Source of the DNA: Candidatus Obscuribacterales bacterium
GTDB lineage: Bacteria; Cyanobacteriota; Vampirovibrionia; Obscuribacterales; Obscuribacteraceae
Direction of reading: 5' to 3'
Length of the DNA stretch: 64,000 nucleotides
Assembly: GCA_031292355.1 (NCBI GenBank)
Contig: JARLHI010000080.1
Span: 124,001 to 188,000, forward strand
In this document: piece by piece, positions 1 to 8,961 of the stretch
Numbering within the stretch: the stretch's first letter is position 1
Layout: every line of letters starts with the position of its first letter
The notes under the pieces: model-generated
Databases searched by the model: none
Told to the model about the DNA's origin: nothing
The model's input: only the letters and a program-made list of their open reading frames with translations
Made by a program: the position numbers and the translations under genes

Positions 1-1233
1 GCCCGTGGCGACTATCACTTCATCTGGCTTTTTAAGTTCGACGGCGGCCTTCAAAGCACCGGCAGTCGTTTCAAATTGCAGAGACTGCAATCCAAGTTCC
101 GCCGACAATTGATTAAACTTTTCCCTGGAAAACACTTCTCGACGCGAAGCCGCCTCTGAGAAAAAAACTCGATCGCCAGGCCTAGCTAGAGTACTAATAA
201 TTCCAGTCGCGTCTTTATTGCTAAAACAAGTAATCACAAACAAGCATTTTTGATCAGGAAAATTCGTATCCAGGGCCGCCCGCAAGGCAACAGCCCCTGC
301 TGGATTATGCGCACCATCAAGAATCAAATTATATTTGGGCAAATATTGCATGCGCCCGGCCCAGTAAGTATTTTTGATTCCGTCTTCCCAGGCAGTCGCA
401 AGTCGACTACGAATTTCATCACCAATTTTGCCACCGCATAATTTCAAAGCTGCATAAGCAAGGCGAGCATTTACTCTTTGATGTTCACCCATCAGCGATA
501 AGGAATTTAGAGAACACAAATCGACGACGGCGTCACTTTCATCGTTCTGCGCACTCTCACCAGAAAGAACATAAATATCAGTATTTAGACTCTTCGCTCT
601 TTCTAAAATCACTTCCAGAGCGCCGCCTTGCGCAGCCGTCACGACTGGCACCCCTGCTTTTATAATTCCGGCTTTTTCAAAAGCTATAAGCTCGACCGTA
701 TTGCCAAGTATATGTTTATGGTCAAGATCAACATTTGTGATGACAGAAACGAGAACGTTGCCGACAGCGTTAGTGGCATCAAAACGACCACCGAGACCAA
801 CTTCAATCACTGAGATCTCAACCTTTTGTTCGACAAAATATTGAAAAGCCAAAACTGTAATAAATTCGAACCAGGTAAGAATGCCCAGCTCAGGGTGTTT
901 TCGGGCGAAAGCCTCAGACAAAACGCGCAACTGCGAAGCGTACTTTGCAAATTGCTCGTCAGAGATGGCTTGACCATTAACATGAAAACGCTCATTCCAG
1001 CGCAATAAGTGCGGACCTGTAAATCGAGCCACTTTCAACCCGCACTGCCGGAGCGTACTGTCGAGAATGGCTACAGTCGAGCCCTTTCCGTTAGTACCAC
1101 CCACATGAATACAAGGTATGCGATTTTGAGGTTGATCATGCTCTTGCAAAAAAAGCGTGATGCGCTCCAGCCCCGGTTTTTCAAGGGTTGGCGAGAGGCT
1201 GTCTAAGTAAGCAATTGATTCCAGATAGTTCAT
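1..1233 (-). CDS. folC: Folylpolyglutamate synthase / dihydrofolate synthase (3' end cut by window)
   Basis: Adds glutamate to dihydropteroate and/or folates in the cytoplasm, using ATP (Mur-ligase family). Reading the minus strand from ATG at 1233 gives 411 codons open to the window edge. The ATP-binding loop GGTNGKGST lies at about residues 45-53, followed by the family signatures VIEVGLGGRFDATN and DGAHNPAG. Family members are about 420-450 residues, so only a short C-terminal piece is missing. It diverges from the Nudix gene at 1388, leaving about 150 bp for two promoters. Family assignment is firm; whether it is bifunctional cannot be read from sequence alone. Confidence 0.95.
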   Translation of the reverse strand, partial: MNYLESIAYLDSLSPTLEKPGLERITLFLQEHDQPQNRIPCIHVGGTNGKGSTVAILDSTLRQCGLKVARFTGPHLLRWNERFHVNGQAISDEQFAKYASQLRVLSEAFARKHPELGILTWFEFITVLAFQYFVEQKVEISVIEVGLGGRFDATNAVGNVLVSVITNVDLDHKHILGNTVELIAFEKAGIIKAGVPVVTAAQGGALEVILERAKSLNTDIYVLSGESAQNDESDAVVDLCSLNSLSLMGEHQRVNARLAYAALKLCGGKIGDEIRSRLATAWEDGIKNTYWAGRMQYLPKYNLILDGAHNPAGAVALRAALDTNFPDQKCLFVITCFSNKDATGIISTLARPGDRVFFSEAASRREVFSREKFNQLSAELGLQSLQFETTAGALKAAVELKKPDEVIVATG

Positions 1234-1387
1234 CAATTTCTTTAGCGTTCTTATAATTTCACGTCATTGCATATACATACATATCCTATCCAGAATCATA
1301 CCTGTTAGGATGAAAAGCCGACGTCCGCTTCCTTGTCAGCAACAATATTATAGAAGCGATTGCCTTTGTTTTTTTGGAGACTGAAAC

Positions 1388-1936
1388 TTGACTCTATTCA
1401 CTCATGAACATACTGTTTCCAGCAAAATGGTGCACAAAGGTGGCATCATTAATCTACGCGTAGACGCGCTTAAATCGGGCAATCACGAAACCACACGCGA
1501 AGTTGTAGAGCACAATGGTGGTGTAGTTATTCTTTGCCAACCACAGCCTGACCAGGTTGTGTTGATCAAGCAATACCGCTATTCGATTAATGAAGATCTC
1601 ATAGAATTTCCGGCTGGACGCATCGAAAAAGGCGAAGCGCCGCTACCAGCCGCGCAAAGAGAATTGACTGAAGAGACCGGATACATCGCTTCGCAATGGC
1701 GGGAGATTTCGCGTTTTTTCACGGCACCAGGATTTTGCAACGAAATTTTGTATATGTATAAAGCCACCGATGTAGTGCTTGCCGAAAAGTCTCTTGACGA
1801 CGATGAAGAAACCGAAGTGATGTTAATGACTTTAACGCAGGCCTGGAATCTCGTCACGTCCGGTCAAATTCGCGATGGCAAGACGGTTGCTGGACTAGGA
1901 CTTTTGTTGGGTGAAAGCGGACATTTCAAGCTCTAG
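1388..1936 (+). CDS. Nudix hydrolase, ADP-ribose pyrophosphatase-like
   Basis: Likely hydrolyses ADP-ribose or a related nucleoside diphosphate sugar to AMP plus sugar phosphate. The complete Nudix box G-x5-E-x7-REUxEExGU is present at residues 77-99 (GRIEKGE...RELTEETGY), preceded by EFPAG, which is typical of the ADP-ribose/ADP-sugar pyrophosphatase subgroup. Length of 182 residues is normal. The start is TTG at 1388, supported by a GGAGA ribosome site at 1376-1380 (7 nt spacing); there is no better ATG. It stands alone between divergent folC and a small membrane protein gene. The exact substrate is inferred from family resemblance. Confidence 0.9.
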   Translation: MTLFTHEHTVSSKMVHKGGIINLRVDALKSGNHETTREVVEHNGGVVILCQPQPDQVVLIKQYRYSINEDLIEFPAGRIEKGEAPLPAAQRELTEETGYIASQWREISRFFTAPGFCNEILYMYKATDVVLAEKSLDDDEETEVMLMTLTQAWNLVTSGQIRDGKTVAGLGLLLGESGHFKL

Positions 1937-2038
1937 AATAGGGGGCAACCAAAAATGCTATACTGCGCGTCGTGGAAAACTGCCGACTGCAAATGGCGCT
2001 AGATTAGCGCCAGCTAAGCACAGAGGGGACTAAGGTTA

Positions 2039-2299
2039 ATGGACAAGGGCACAGAAAAAAACAACGCTTTCAGTATGCCTATCATGAGCGCGTTGATGAT
2101 GGCACTTCTAACCGGACTTGTTAGTGGTTTGAGTTTCGTCGTAATCAAATACTGGCCATTGCCAGTGAGCGTCGCTCCGGTTTTCGGCTTCCAGGGCGGT
2201 TTCCTCTGGGGTGCTGTGATTGGTGCAGTAACCGGGTTAGTAATTGGTTACTGTGTTGACGACCAGAATTACAAAGACGCACCAAAATCCACAAAATAG
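2039..2299 (+). CDS. Small two-segment membrane protein, unknown function
   Basis: An 86-residue protein with a short polar N-terminus, two hydrophobic segments (about residues 15-37 and 45-71) separated by a short loop, and a polar tail ending in Lys. A purine-rich ribosome site (GAGGGGA, near 2022) precedes ATG 2039. A good intrinsic terminator follows within 30 nt, which supports a real single-gene transcript. Glycine-rich helices (GLVSGL, GAVIGAVTGLVIGY) suggest close helix packing. I do not recognise the family and assign no function. Confidence 0.7.
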   Translation: MDKGTEKNNAFSMPIMSALMMALLTGLVSGLSFVVIKYWPLPVSVAPVFGFQGGFLWGAVIGAVTGLVIGYCVDDQNYKDAPKSTK

Positions 2300-2328
2300 C
2301 CCGTAACCTCAACCTGCAAAGACTTTCA

Positions 2329-2359
2329 GATGATCTCGAATTCGGGATCATCTTTTTTT
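2329..2359 (+). terminator. Rho-independent terminator after the small membrane protein gene
   Basis: Stem GATGATC (2329-2335) pairs with GATCATC (2346-2352), 10-nt loop, followed directly by seven T (2353-2359). It ends transcription on the plus strand, 8 bp before the end of convergent eutB. Confidence 0.85.
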
Positions 2360-2366
2360 GATAAAT

Positions 2367-3749
2367 TCAAACAGCTGCGCCTTTTAGGCCCATAACGTAA
2401 GAGGCATCACCGGCGTTTTTTGTCAGCTTGCCATTTTCCATCAAGCCTACAGTCTCGAGCCAACGCTCGAACTCAGGCGCTGGACGCAGGTTCAACAATT
2501 CACGCAAAGTAGCAACGTCATGAAAGCTGGTGGTCTGATAAGAGAGCATGACGTCATCGCCCATGGGCACGCCCATAAAATAATTGACTCCAGCACAGCT
2601 CAGTAACAAAGCCAGATTCTCCACATCATTTTGATCGGCTTTCATATGATTTGTATAGCAAGCGTCAATGCCCATCGGCACGCCAAGCAATTTGCCCATA
2701 AAATGATCTTCAAGACCAGCTCTTATCATCTGACGTCCATCTGCTAAATATTCAGGACCAATAAAACCACAAACGTCATTGACGAGAAATGGTTTAAAGA
2801 GCCTGGCGTAAGCGTAACAACGGGCCTCGAGGGTGACTTGATCGGCGTCATTGTGCGCACGCGAAGACAGCTCAGATCCCTGACCAGTTTCAAAATACAT
2901 TACCGACTTGGTTGGATTGTTGCACTTACGCTTACCTAAATCGTAAGCTTGATCGAGCATATCTGAGTCAATGCCAAAGGCGCGATTGCCTTTTTCACAA
3001 CCGGCGATGCTTTGAAAAATCAAACCAGATTGTGCCCCACGTTCAATCGCTTTCATTTGAGTGCTGACGTGACTAAGCACACAATTTTGCGCAGGTAAAT
3101 TCAATTCTCGAATTACCTGATCGGTAGCCTCAAGTAATCGTGCCACCGTATCCGGTGTGTCGTATGCAGGATTGATACCAATAACAGCGTCACCAATGCC
3201 ATACGAGAGTCCCTCGTAAATTGAGGCACGTACGCCATCGATGGCATCAGAAGGATGGTTCGGCTGTAAACGAGCCCCTAATCTGCCAGGCAATCCTAAA
3301 GTCGTGCGAGCCCGTGAAATAACCTGACATTTTTTTGCGGCAACAACCAAATCGAGATTAGACATGAGTTTAGTGACGGCGGCAGCCATTTCACCGTTGA
3401 GCCCCCAGCGTATAACAGATATTGCATCACAATCTGTTGATGTAGCCAGAATAAATTCTCTCAATTCACCAACAGACCAGTTCTGCAAACGCTCGAACGC
3501 GGCGGCTTCTAGTGAGTCATCAATGCGCCGGCCGACATCATCTTCGTCTAACGGAATGACCGGGTTGTTCCGCAATTGCCCGAGCGTCACGTCAGCCAAT
3601 ACTTTCTTTGCGGCGACTCGTTCCAGCTCGCACGAAGCTGAAATTCCAGCGAGGGTATCTCCTGATTTTTCTTCGTTAGCTTTTGCTAAAACTTCTTTGA
3701 GTGATTTGAAGTCAAAAGTGCTGCCACCAATAGTTGTCGACAATTTCAT
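2367..3749 (-). CDS. eutB: Ethanolamine ammonia-lyase large (catalytic) subunit
   Basis: With EutC and adenosylcobalamin it converts ethanolamine to acetaldehyde and ammonia. The 460-residue product matches EutB along its whole length (E. coli EutB is about 453), including conserved stretches such as SRARTTLGLPGRLG, GDAVIGINPAYD, FETGQGSELS, GFIGPEYL and MGIDACYTNHM. An upstream TTG would add 16 residues, but ATG 3749 has a well-placed AGAGG site and gives the normal family length, so it is preferred. Unusually, eutB does not sit directly before eutC: the two are divergent with 83 bp between starts. No microcompartment shell genes are visible. Confidence 0.96.
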   Translation of the reverse strand: MKLSTTIGGSTFDFKSLKEVLAKANEEKSGDTLAGISASCELERVAAKKVLADVTLGQLRNNPVIPLDEDDVGRRIDDSLEAAAFERLQNWSVGELREFILATSTDCDAISVIRWGLNGEMAAAVTKLMSNLDLVVAAKKCQVISRARTTLGLPGRLGARLQPNHPSDAIDGVRASIYEGLSYGIGDAVIGINPAYDTPDTVARLLEATDQVIRELNLPAQNCVLSHVSTQMKAIERGAQSGLIFQSIAGCEKGNRAFGIDSDMLDQAYDLGKRKCNNPTKSVMYFETGQGSELSSRAHNDADQVTLEARCYAYARLFKPFLVNDVCGFIGPEYLADGRQMIRAGLEDHFMGKLLGVPMGIDACYTNHMKADQNDVENLALLLSCAGVNYFMGVPMGDDVMLSYQTTSFHDVATLRELLNLRPAPEFERWLETVGLMENGKLTKNAGDASYVMGLKGAAV

Positions 3750-3832
3750 GAAGCGCCTCTTGAACGAACCGTATAAAGAACGTAAAACGAACCGCAAATG
3801 ACAAGAATAGCTAATTAGTGTAACCTATCGTC
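3750..3832. promoter_or_regulatory. Divergent eutB / eutC promoter region
   Basis: Only 83 bp separate the eutB start (minus) and eutC start (plus), so two promoters and any control site must share it. It is too short for an adenosylcobalamin riboswitch. I cannot place -10/-35 boxes or an operator with confidence. Confidence 0.5.
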
Positions 3833-4567
3833 ATGAATTTCACACCTCAAAATGGTCCCCTTCTAGAAAGGGCCATGACAGCCACGCAGGCAAGAGTCGG
3901 AGTTGGTCGAGTCGGTACCCGCCCCCCAACTGTTGCCCTTCTCCAATTTAGATGCGACCATGCGCTGGCAAATGATGCTGTCAACGGTGAATTGAGCGTC
4001 GAATTTCTCAAAACATTTGCAGCAGAACAAGGCTTGCCAATAATTGAGAGTCTGGCGACATCTCGTGAAGACTATGTCTTATTCCCCCCCAAAGGCAAGC
4101 GCACCACAGACAGTGCAATTGAATCGCTAAAAAAAATCTGTCCAGCCAACCAGGATATACAGATTGTTGTCAGTGACGGACTTTCTGCTCGAGCCGTAGA
4201 AGAAAATCTTGCAGACTTACTGCCAATGCTGAAACATGGTTTCACCCTTCACAATTGGACCTACGGATTGCCCGTTGTCGTTCGACGCGCAAGAGTAGCT
4301 GTTGCAGATCAAATAGCGGAAGCTCTCAACGCTAAATTAGTCATTAACTTAATAGGTGAAAGACCAGGTCTTTCGTGCGCAGATAGTTTGAGCGCATACA
4401 TCACCTATTCGCCTGGTGTCAAAACAATCAGCTCGGACCGCACTGTTGTCTCGAACATTCACGCCCGTGGCACGCCAGCAGTCGAGGCTGGTGCTTATAT
4501 CGTCAAATTGATTGAACAGATTTTTCAACATCAAGTTTCAGGTGTTGGCTTACAGCAGTTGTCGTAA
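3833..4567 (+). CDS. eutC: Ethanolamine ammonia-lyase small subunit
   Basis: Partner of EutB that helps bind adenosylcobalamin in the (EutB-EutC) heterododecamer. The 244-residue product has the EutC features TRPPTVALLQFRCDHALANDAV near residues 25-47 and VVSDGLSARAVEENL, GERPGLSCADSLSAYITYSP and NIHARGTPAVEAGAYI further on. It is shorter than E. coli EutC (about 295); what is missing is mainly the non-conserved N-terminal extension. ATG 3833 follows the shared divergent promoter. eutA begins 2 nt after its stop, so the two are certainly co-translated. Confidence 0.94.
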   Translation: MNFTPQNGPLLERAMTATQARVGVGRVGTRPPTVALLQFRCDHALANDAVNGELSVEFLKTFAAEQGLPIIESLATSREDYVLFPPKGKRTTDSAIESLKKICPANQDIQIVVSDGLSARAVEENLADLLPMLKHGFTLHNWTYGLPVVVRRARVAVADQIAEALNAKLVINLIGERPGLSCADSLSAYITYSPGVKTISSDRTVVSNIHARGTPAVEAGAYIVKLIEQIFQHQVSGVGLQQLS

Positions 4568-4569
4568 GC

Positions 4570-6054
4570 ATGGAAAACAATGCAAAAGATTCGCTTTTGA
4601 GTGTCGGCATAGACATTGGCACAACCACGACTCATTTAACAATCAGTCGTCTTTACTTCGTTAATCGCTCATCTTTGAATCAAACGCCTTCGTTATCCAT
4701 CGACAAAAAAGTTGTCGTCTACGAAAGTGCCATTCATATGACTCCCCTGAACGACTCGGGACAAATCGATGAACAAGGAGTTGTCTCCATCATCGCCAGT
4801 GAATATCAAAGAGCACAAATCAAAGCAGCGGACATCGACACGGGAGCCGCCATTATTACCGGTGAGTCAGCCAAGCGTCGCAATGCCAAAGCAATTCTCT
4901 CGGCTATTTCGGCCCTAGCCGGCGATTTTGTTTGTGAAAGTGCTGGCGCTCATCTTGAAAGTATTCTTGCAGCGCGTGGCTCTAGTTGTGATGTCGCATC
5001 GTTAGAAAACAATATGACCATCGCCAATATCGATATTGGTGGTGGCACCTGCAACATTGCCGTTTATTCTCATGGAAAACTTTTAGAAACGGCATGCATT
5101 GATATCGGTGGCAGATTCATTGAATTTTACGAGGATAAACAAAAGCCTGCTGCTGGCACCAAAACAATTAAATCCCTCACGAATTCAGGGTTACAATTCC
5201 TTGGTCCAACTGGTTGTGGTCTAAAAAATAATGATGCGGTCTCGACCAAAGAACTCGGGTCAATTGCTAAGACACTGGCCGAGTGCCTGGTAAAACTAAT
5301 CTCAAACCGGTCTTGTGCTCTGGATCTTCTTTGGTCGGATGAGCCGCTGAAATTCGAGTCAAAGATTGATCAGTATCGTTTTACGGGCGGCGTCGCCCAG
5401 ACCATGAAAGAAATTGACGACAGTGAGATTGCTTCGCAGCTAGATAATTTTGCTTTCAACGACATGGGCGTCCTGTTAGCGAAGGCGCTGCTCGAAGAGT
5501 TAAAAAACGAAAAATTACCGTTCAAAATTTCTGATAATGCAATTCGCGCCACCGTAATTGGTGCCGGACACTGTAGCGTTCAATTAACTGGCTCGACTAT
5601 CGGACTCAATCAACACCAGAAACCAATTCGCAACATTCGCCTGACGCAACCGCAGTTTGATCGATACTTAACTGTTGAGGCAGCAATCTCGACCTGCTTT
5701 AGGCTAAATGAAATCGATTGGTCAGAAAAACCACTGGCATTGGTGGTCGACTCTGCCTTTGAAGGTGAACCAAGAATCAGCTTCACGAAAGTACAAAAAT
5801 TTGCGCAGGAAATGGCGGCTGCTATTGACGATCACAAATCTGCTGAGCCGATTATATTGGTCACCAGATTTGATATTGCTATGGCCATCGGTCAACTTTT
5901 AGGCGCGTCTTTGCCTGGCCGAAAAGTGCTGGTCCTTGATGGTTTGTCTTTTTCATCGGGCGACTATATAGACATTGGCAAAGTCCTTGAAAAAGGGACG
6001 GATAGCGCGACTAGCACGGTGCCGGTTGTAATTAAGAGTCTCGTTTTTCGTTAA
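4570..6054 (+). CDS. eutA: Ethanolamine ammonia-lyase reactivating factor
   Basis: ATP-dependent reactivase that exchanges damaged cobalamin on EutBC. The 494-residue protein has an ASKHA (actin/Hsp70-like) fold: phosphate-1 motif GIDIGTTTTHLTIS at residues 13-26 and phosphate-2 motif IDIGGGTCNIAVY about residue 155. Length matches EutA (about 467). It follows eutC by 2 nt. Only 18 nt separate it from the downstream TolC-like gene, with no terminator seen, so read-through into the efflux genes is plausible. Confidence 0.93.
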   Translation: MENNAKDSLLSVGIDIGTTTTHLTISRLYFVNRSSLNQTPSLSIDKKVVVYESAIHMTPLNDSGQIDEQGVVSIIASEYQRAQIKAADIDTGAAIITGESAKRRNAKAILSAISALAGDFVCESAGAHLESILAARGSSCDVASLENNMTIANIDIGGGTCNIAVYSHGKLLETACIDIGGRFIEFYEDKQKPAAGTKTIKSLTNSGLQFLGPTGCGLKNNDAVSTKELGSIAKTLAECLVKLISNRSCALDLLWSDEPLKFESKIDQYRFTGGVAQTMKEIDDSEIASQLDNFAFNDMGVLLAKALLEELKNEKLPFKISDNAIRATVIGAGHCSVQLTGSTIGLNQHQKPIRNIRLTQPQFDRYLTVEAAISTCFRLNEIDWSEKPLALVVDSAFEGEPRISFTKVQKFAQEMAAAIDDHKSAEPIILVTRFDIAMAIGQLLGASLPGRKVLVLDGLSFSSGDYIDIGKVLEKGTDSATSTVPVVIKSLVFR

Positions 6055-6072
6055 AAAGTAACGAGGGAGTTG

Positions 6073-7548
6073 ATGAGCGTTTTTGCTAAAATCATGGACG
6101 AGTTCGCTTATTGTCGGTTCGAATCAATTCAGTTGAAAAGTAATAAATATATTCGCAGTGCCAGTCTGGCTTTTCTATGCTTGGGGGCCTTCACATCGAA
6201 TGGTCAAGCATTAGAGCAAGATACCTCACAATCCAAAACTAACACCGTTGCAGCCACCTCACGCGCTCAAACTGAATTACTTTCGCCTGTGCAAATACAA
6301 AATCAGTTTGGCCAGTCAGACATTCCGGTGACCAGTCAAAAGAGTGCTCTGCGCGAACCGACAATGACTTTAAAGGGGGCTGTGGAAGAGGCCGCCGTCT
6401 CGAACAAAGATATTAAAAAAGCGCAATCCGAAGTGTCACGTTTTAAATGGGACTATGTCGCTTCTCAAGCTGGGCGTTTGCCGAATTTGCGTGTCATCAG
6501 CTATTTAGCCCAGCAAACCGTTACAAATACGCTTGTGCCTCGCCAGGCTGATGCCTTTGTTTTCGCAAGCTTTCTTGTGCCAATCACACAGCAATATCGG
6601 CTTGGTTTAGAAGCAAGGGCAATAAAACTTGGACGAGAAATTGCCGCTTACAAATTAGAGCAAGAAGTCGATGATACCAAAGCGAAGGTCAAAGCTTCGT
6701 ACTACAAATTGGTGCTCGATCAAAGTCAACTTTCCAGTATTGGAGTGTCGATTAAGTATCTAACTGAACTCGAAATAACGGTAAGTAACCGAGTCAAAGA
6801 AGGCAACGCACTCAAAGTGGATGCCATGCAAGTCGCTGCTAAACTGGCAAAATCGAGACTGGACGAAACAAAGGCGCGCAACACCTTTCAGATTGATCGA
6901 GAAAAGTTCAATCATCTGCTTGGTCGCAATCTGCAAAGCAATATTTCCTTAGAAGCTATTCCGCAGCCAGACGATCTCGAGTTGAACGTACATGAATCTG
7001 AGCAGCGAGCCCTATCTAATCGACCTGAAATTCGCGCGGCTGATGCTCGAATGAAGCAGCTTCATCTTGAGAAAAAGATTCGCCTGGCTGAATACATTCC
7101 GAATGTGAGCATCGGCGCGGTTTACATCTCACTTCCTGGTTTTAACAATCAAGTGGTGCCGAAAAATATTTTTGCTCCGGGCATATTTATCAACTACAAC
7201 GCCTTTGATTGGGGGCGCAAAGCCTTTCTCGCAAAGGCTCAAGCAAAATCAGAACAAGCCGCTTCGTTGAACTTAGATAGCATTAAAGAAGAGGTTTTGA
7301 TCGATTTGCATTCTCAAATCAATAAACTCACCGAAGCCCGCGAGTCAGTTAAAACAACAGAATTTGCGCGCAATGTGGCGTTGGAAGAATTGCGAGTTTC
7401 AATGAATAGATACAAATTCACTTCGGAAAAACTAGCCGAAGTGCTGGCTGCACAAGCCCTTCTTGCCGACGCAAGCAACAACTATCATCAATCTTTACTT
7501 TCGTTCTGGGAAGCAAAAGCAGAATTTGACCGAGCGGTTGGCGAATGA
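6073..7548 (+). CDS. TolC-family outer-membrane efflux channel
   Basis: Outer-membrane/periplasmic tunnel of a tripartite exporter. The 491-residue product has a hydrophobic export segment near residues 30-50 (SASLAFLCLGAF), a low-complexity Ser/Thr/Gln linker, and then two TolC-like halves rich in long alpha-helical heptads with the recurrent SNRPEIRAADARM-type helix start. ATG 6073 is preferred over the in-frame TTG three bases earlier; a GAGGGAG ribosome site precedes both. It leads directly into an EmrA-like adaptor and an EmrB-like transporter on the same strand, so it is their likely outer channel. Substrate unknown. Confidence 0.88.
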   Translation: MSVFAKIMDEFAYCRFESIQLKSNKYIRSASLAFLCLGAFTSNGQALEQDTSQSKTNTVAATSRAQTELLSPVQIQNQFGQSDIPVTSQKSALREPTMTLKGAVEEAAVSNKDIKKAQSEVSRFKWDYVASQAGRLPNLRVISYLAQQTVTNTLVPRQADAFVFASFLVPITQQYRLGLEARAIKLGREIAAYKLEQEVDDTKAKVKASYYKLVLDQSQLSSIGVSIKYLTELEITVSNRVKEGNALKVDAMQVAAKLAKSRLDETKARNTFQIDREKFNHLLGRNLQSNISLEAIPQPDDLELNVHESEQRALSNRPEIRAADARMKQLHLEKKIRLAEYIPNVSIGAVYISLPGFNNQVVPKNIFAPGIFINYNAFDWGRKAFLAKAQAKSEQAASLNLDSIKEEVLIDLHSQINKLTEARESVKTTEFARNVALEELRVSMNRYKFTSEKLAEVLAAQALLADASNNYHQSLLSFWEAKAEFDRAVGE

Positions 7549-7575
7549 ATCACTTAATTGAAGGTAAGTCTGTAA

Positions 7576-8961
7576 ATGTCTGAAGAACAATCATTATCTG
7601 AAAAGGCTGCATCACCAGTGCAGAGCACCGCACCTTCAACCCCTGCGGCGACACCACCGGTATCGACTGCGAAAAAAGACTTTAATTGGCTGATACCACT
7701 TGCTGTATTTGCTCTTGCCGCGGTCTTATTTTTTGTAATTTCTAGCTGTTGGACCACCTGGGAAAACGCAATCTCCATCAAAACTGATGATGCTTATGTG
7801 CGTGCCGATGTTGCCCCACTTAGCACCAAAGCCAATGGCATTGTTTTAAAGACAATGATAAAAGACTACGACCAAGTGGTACCTGGACAAGTGTTAGTCG
7901 AATTGAGAAGCGAAGACTATAAAGACAAAGTCGTACAGGCGCAACAAACTGTCGCACAAGTGAAAATCAAACTCGATGACATGAAGCAAAGAAAAGAAAA
8001 GCAAGACGCAGAAGTAGCTGATGCCGAAGCATTACTAGAGAATAGTCGCGCTACAGCAAAGCAGTCTGATGACGTTATTGCGATAGCGAAAGCGGCAGTT
8101 GAAGAGGCGCAAGCAAATCTGGAAGTGGCGAGCGCCACGATCAAACAAAGCGAGTCTTCTGTCAAATCAGCAACTGCCGACTCAATTAAGGCGGAGGCTC
8201 AAAAGCGACGCGAAGAAGCTCTCTTAGCGGAAGAAAGTTCCACAAAAGAAAGGGTAGAGCAAGTCATTGATGATAATGACCGTGCAGCTGCTAATCTCGA
8301 TTCTCAGAAATCGGCGCGATTAAAGGCTAAGGCCGAGTATTTGGGCAAGAAAGCTCAATTATTGAAAGCCAAACAGCAGCTTGCTTCCAGCATAATCGAC
8401 AAAGACAAGGCCTTTATTGCAATAAAAAGTCGTGAGGCAGAAGTTGTTTCCCGAACCAAACAAAGGGAGTTGCTCGATGGCGAAGAAAGACAGTTAAAGG
8501 CTGATTTAGCTTCAAAGCAATCCGGTGTCGATTCTTCTGAAACTGACCTTGGCTATACGACCATCAAAGCTCCTGTTGCCGGTCGAGTCGGCGAATTGAA
8601 GGTAAAGCCAGGTCAATTTGTTAGCGCTGGCACACAGGTAATCACACTCATTTCGTCCACTCCCTGGGTTATTGCTAACTTTCGCGAGACCCAATTAGCT
8701 AAGATAACGGCTGGTGACAAGGCTGAAATTGAAGTCGACGCTTTACCAGGTAGGCGATGGAAAGGCCATGTAGAGAGCATTGCGCCAGCCAGTGGAGCGC
8801 AATTTTCACTTTTACCTCCAGACAATGCAAGCGGAAATTTCACAAAAGTTATTCAGAGAATTCCAGTGAAAATCATTTTCGACGACGAGGTCGCGAAACT
8901 ATCGGAATTGCGCCCTGGCATGTCAGTCACTACTTCAATAACTCCAAATAGCGGCAAGTAG
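7576..8961 (+). CDS. HlyD/EmrA-type periplasmic adaptor of an MFS efflux pump
   Basis: Membrane-fusion protein linking the inner-membrane MFS pump to the TolC channel. The 461 residues show a Pro/Ser/Thr-rich cytoplasmic N-terminus, a single membrane segment at about 36-57, a split lipoyl half (VRADVAPLSTKANGIV), a very long Lys/Glu/Ala coiled coil (about 110-300), the second lipoyl half (YTTIKAPVAGRVGELKVKPG) and a beta-barrel domain. The coiled coil is longer than in typical EmrA (about 390 residues total), which fits a tall periplasmic tunnel. The stop TAG shares its G with the GTG start of the next gene, indicating translational coupling. Confidence 0.9.
   Translation: MSEEQSLSEKAASPVQSTAPSTPAATPPVSTAKKDFNWLIPLAVFALAAVLFFVISSCWTTWENAISIKTDDAYVRADVAPLSTKANGIVLKTMIKDYDQVVPGQVLVELRSEDYKDKVVQAQQTVAQVKIKLDDMKQRKEKQDAEVADAEALLENSRATAKQSDDVIAIAKAAVEEAQANLEVASATIKQSESSVKSATADSIKAEAQKRREEALLAEESSTKERVEQVIDDNDRAAANLDSQKSARLKAKAEYLGKKAQLLKAKQQLASSIIDKDKAFIAIKSREAEVVSRTKQRELLDGEERQLKADLASKQSGVDSSETDLGYTTIKAPVAGRVGELKVKPGQFVSAGTQVITLISSTPWVIANFRETQLAKITAGDKAEIEVDALPGRRWKGHVESIAPASGAQFSLLPPDNASGNFTKVIQRIPVKIIFDDEVAKLSELRPGMSVTTSITPNSGK

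Noticed and set aside
6112..6135. GGTTCGAATC, similar to a tRNA T-loop
   Set aside because: Lies inside the TolC-like coding sequence and no cloverleaf can be drawn around it.
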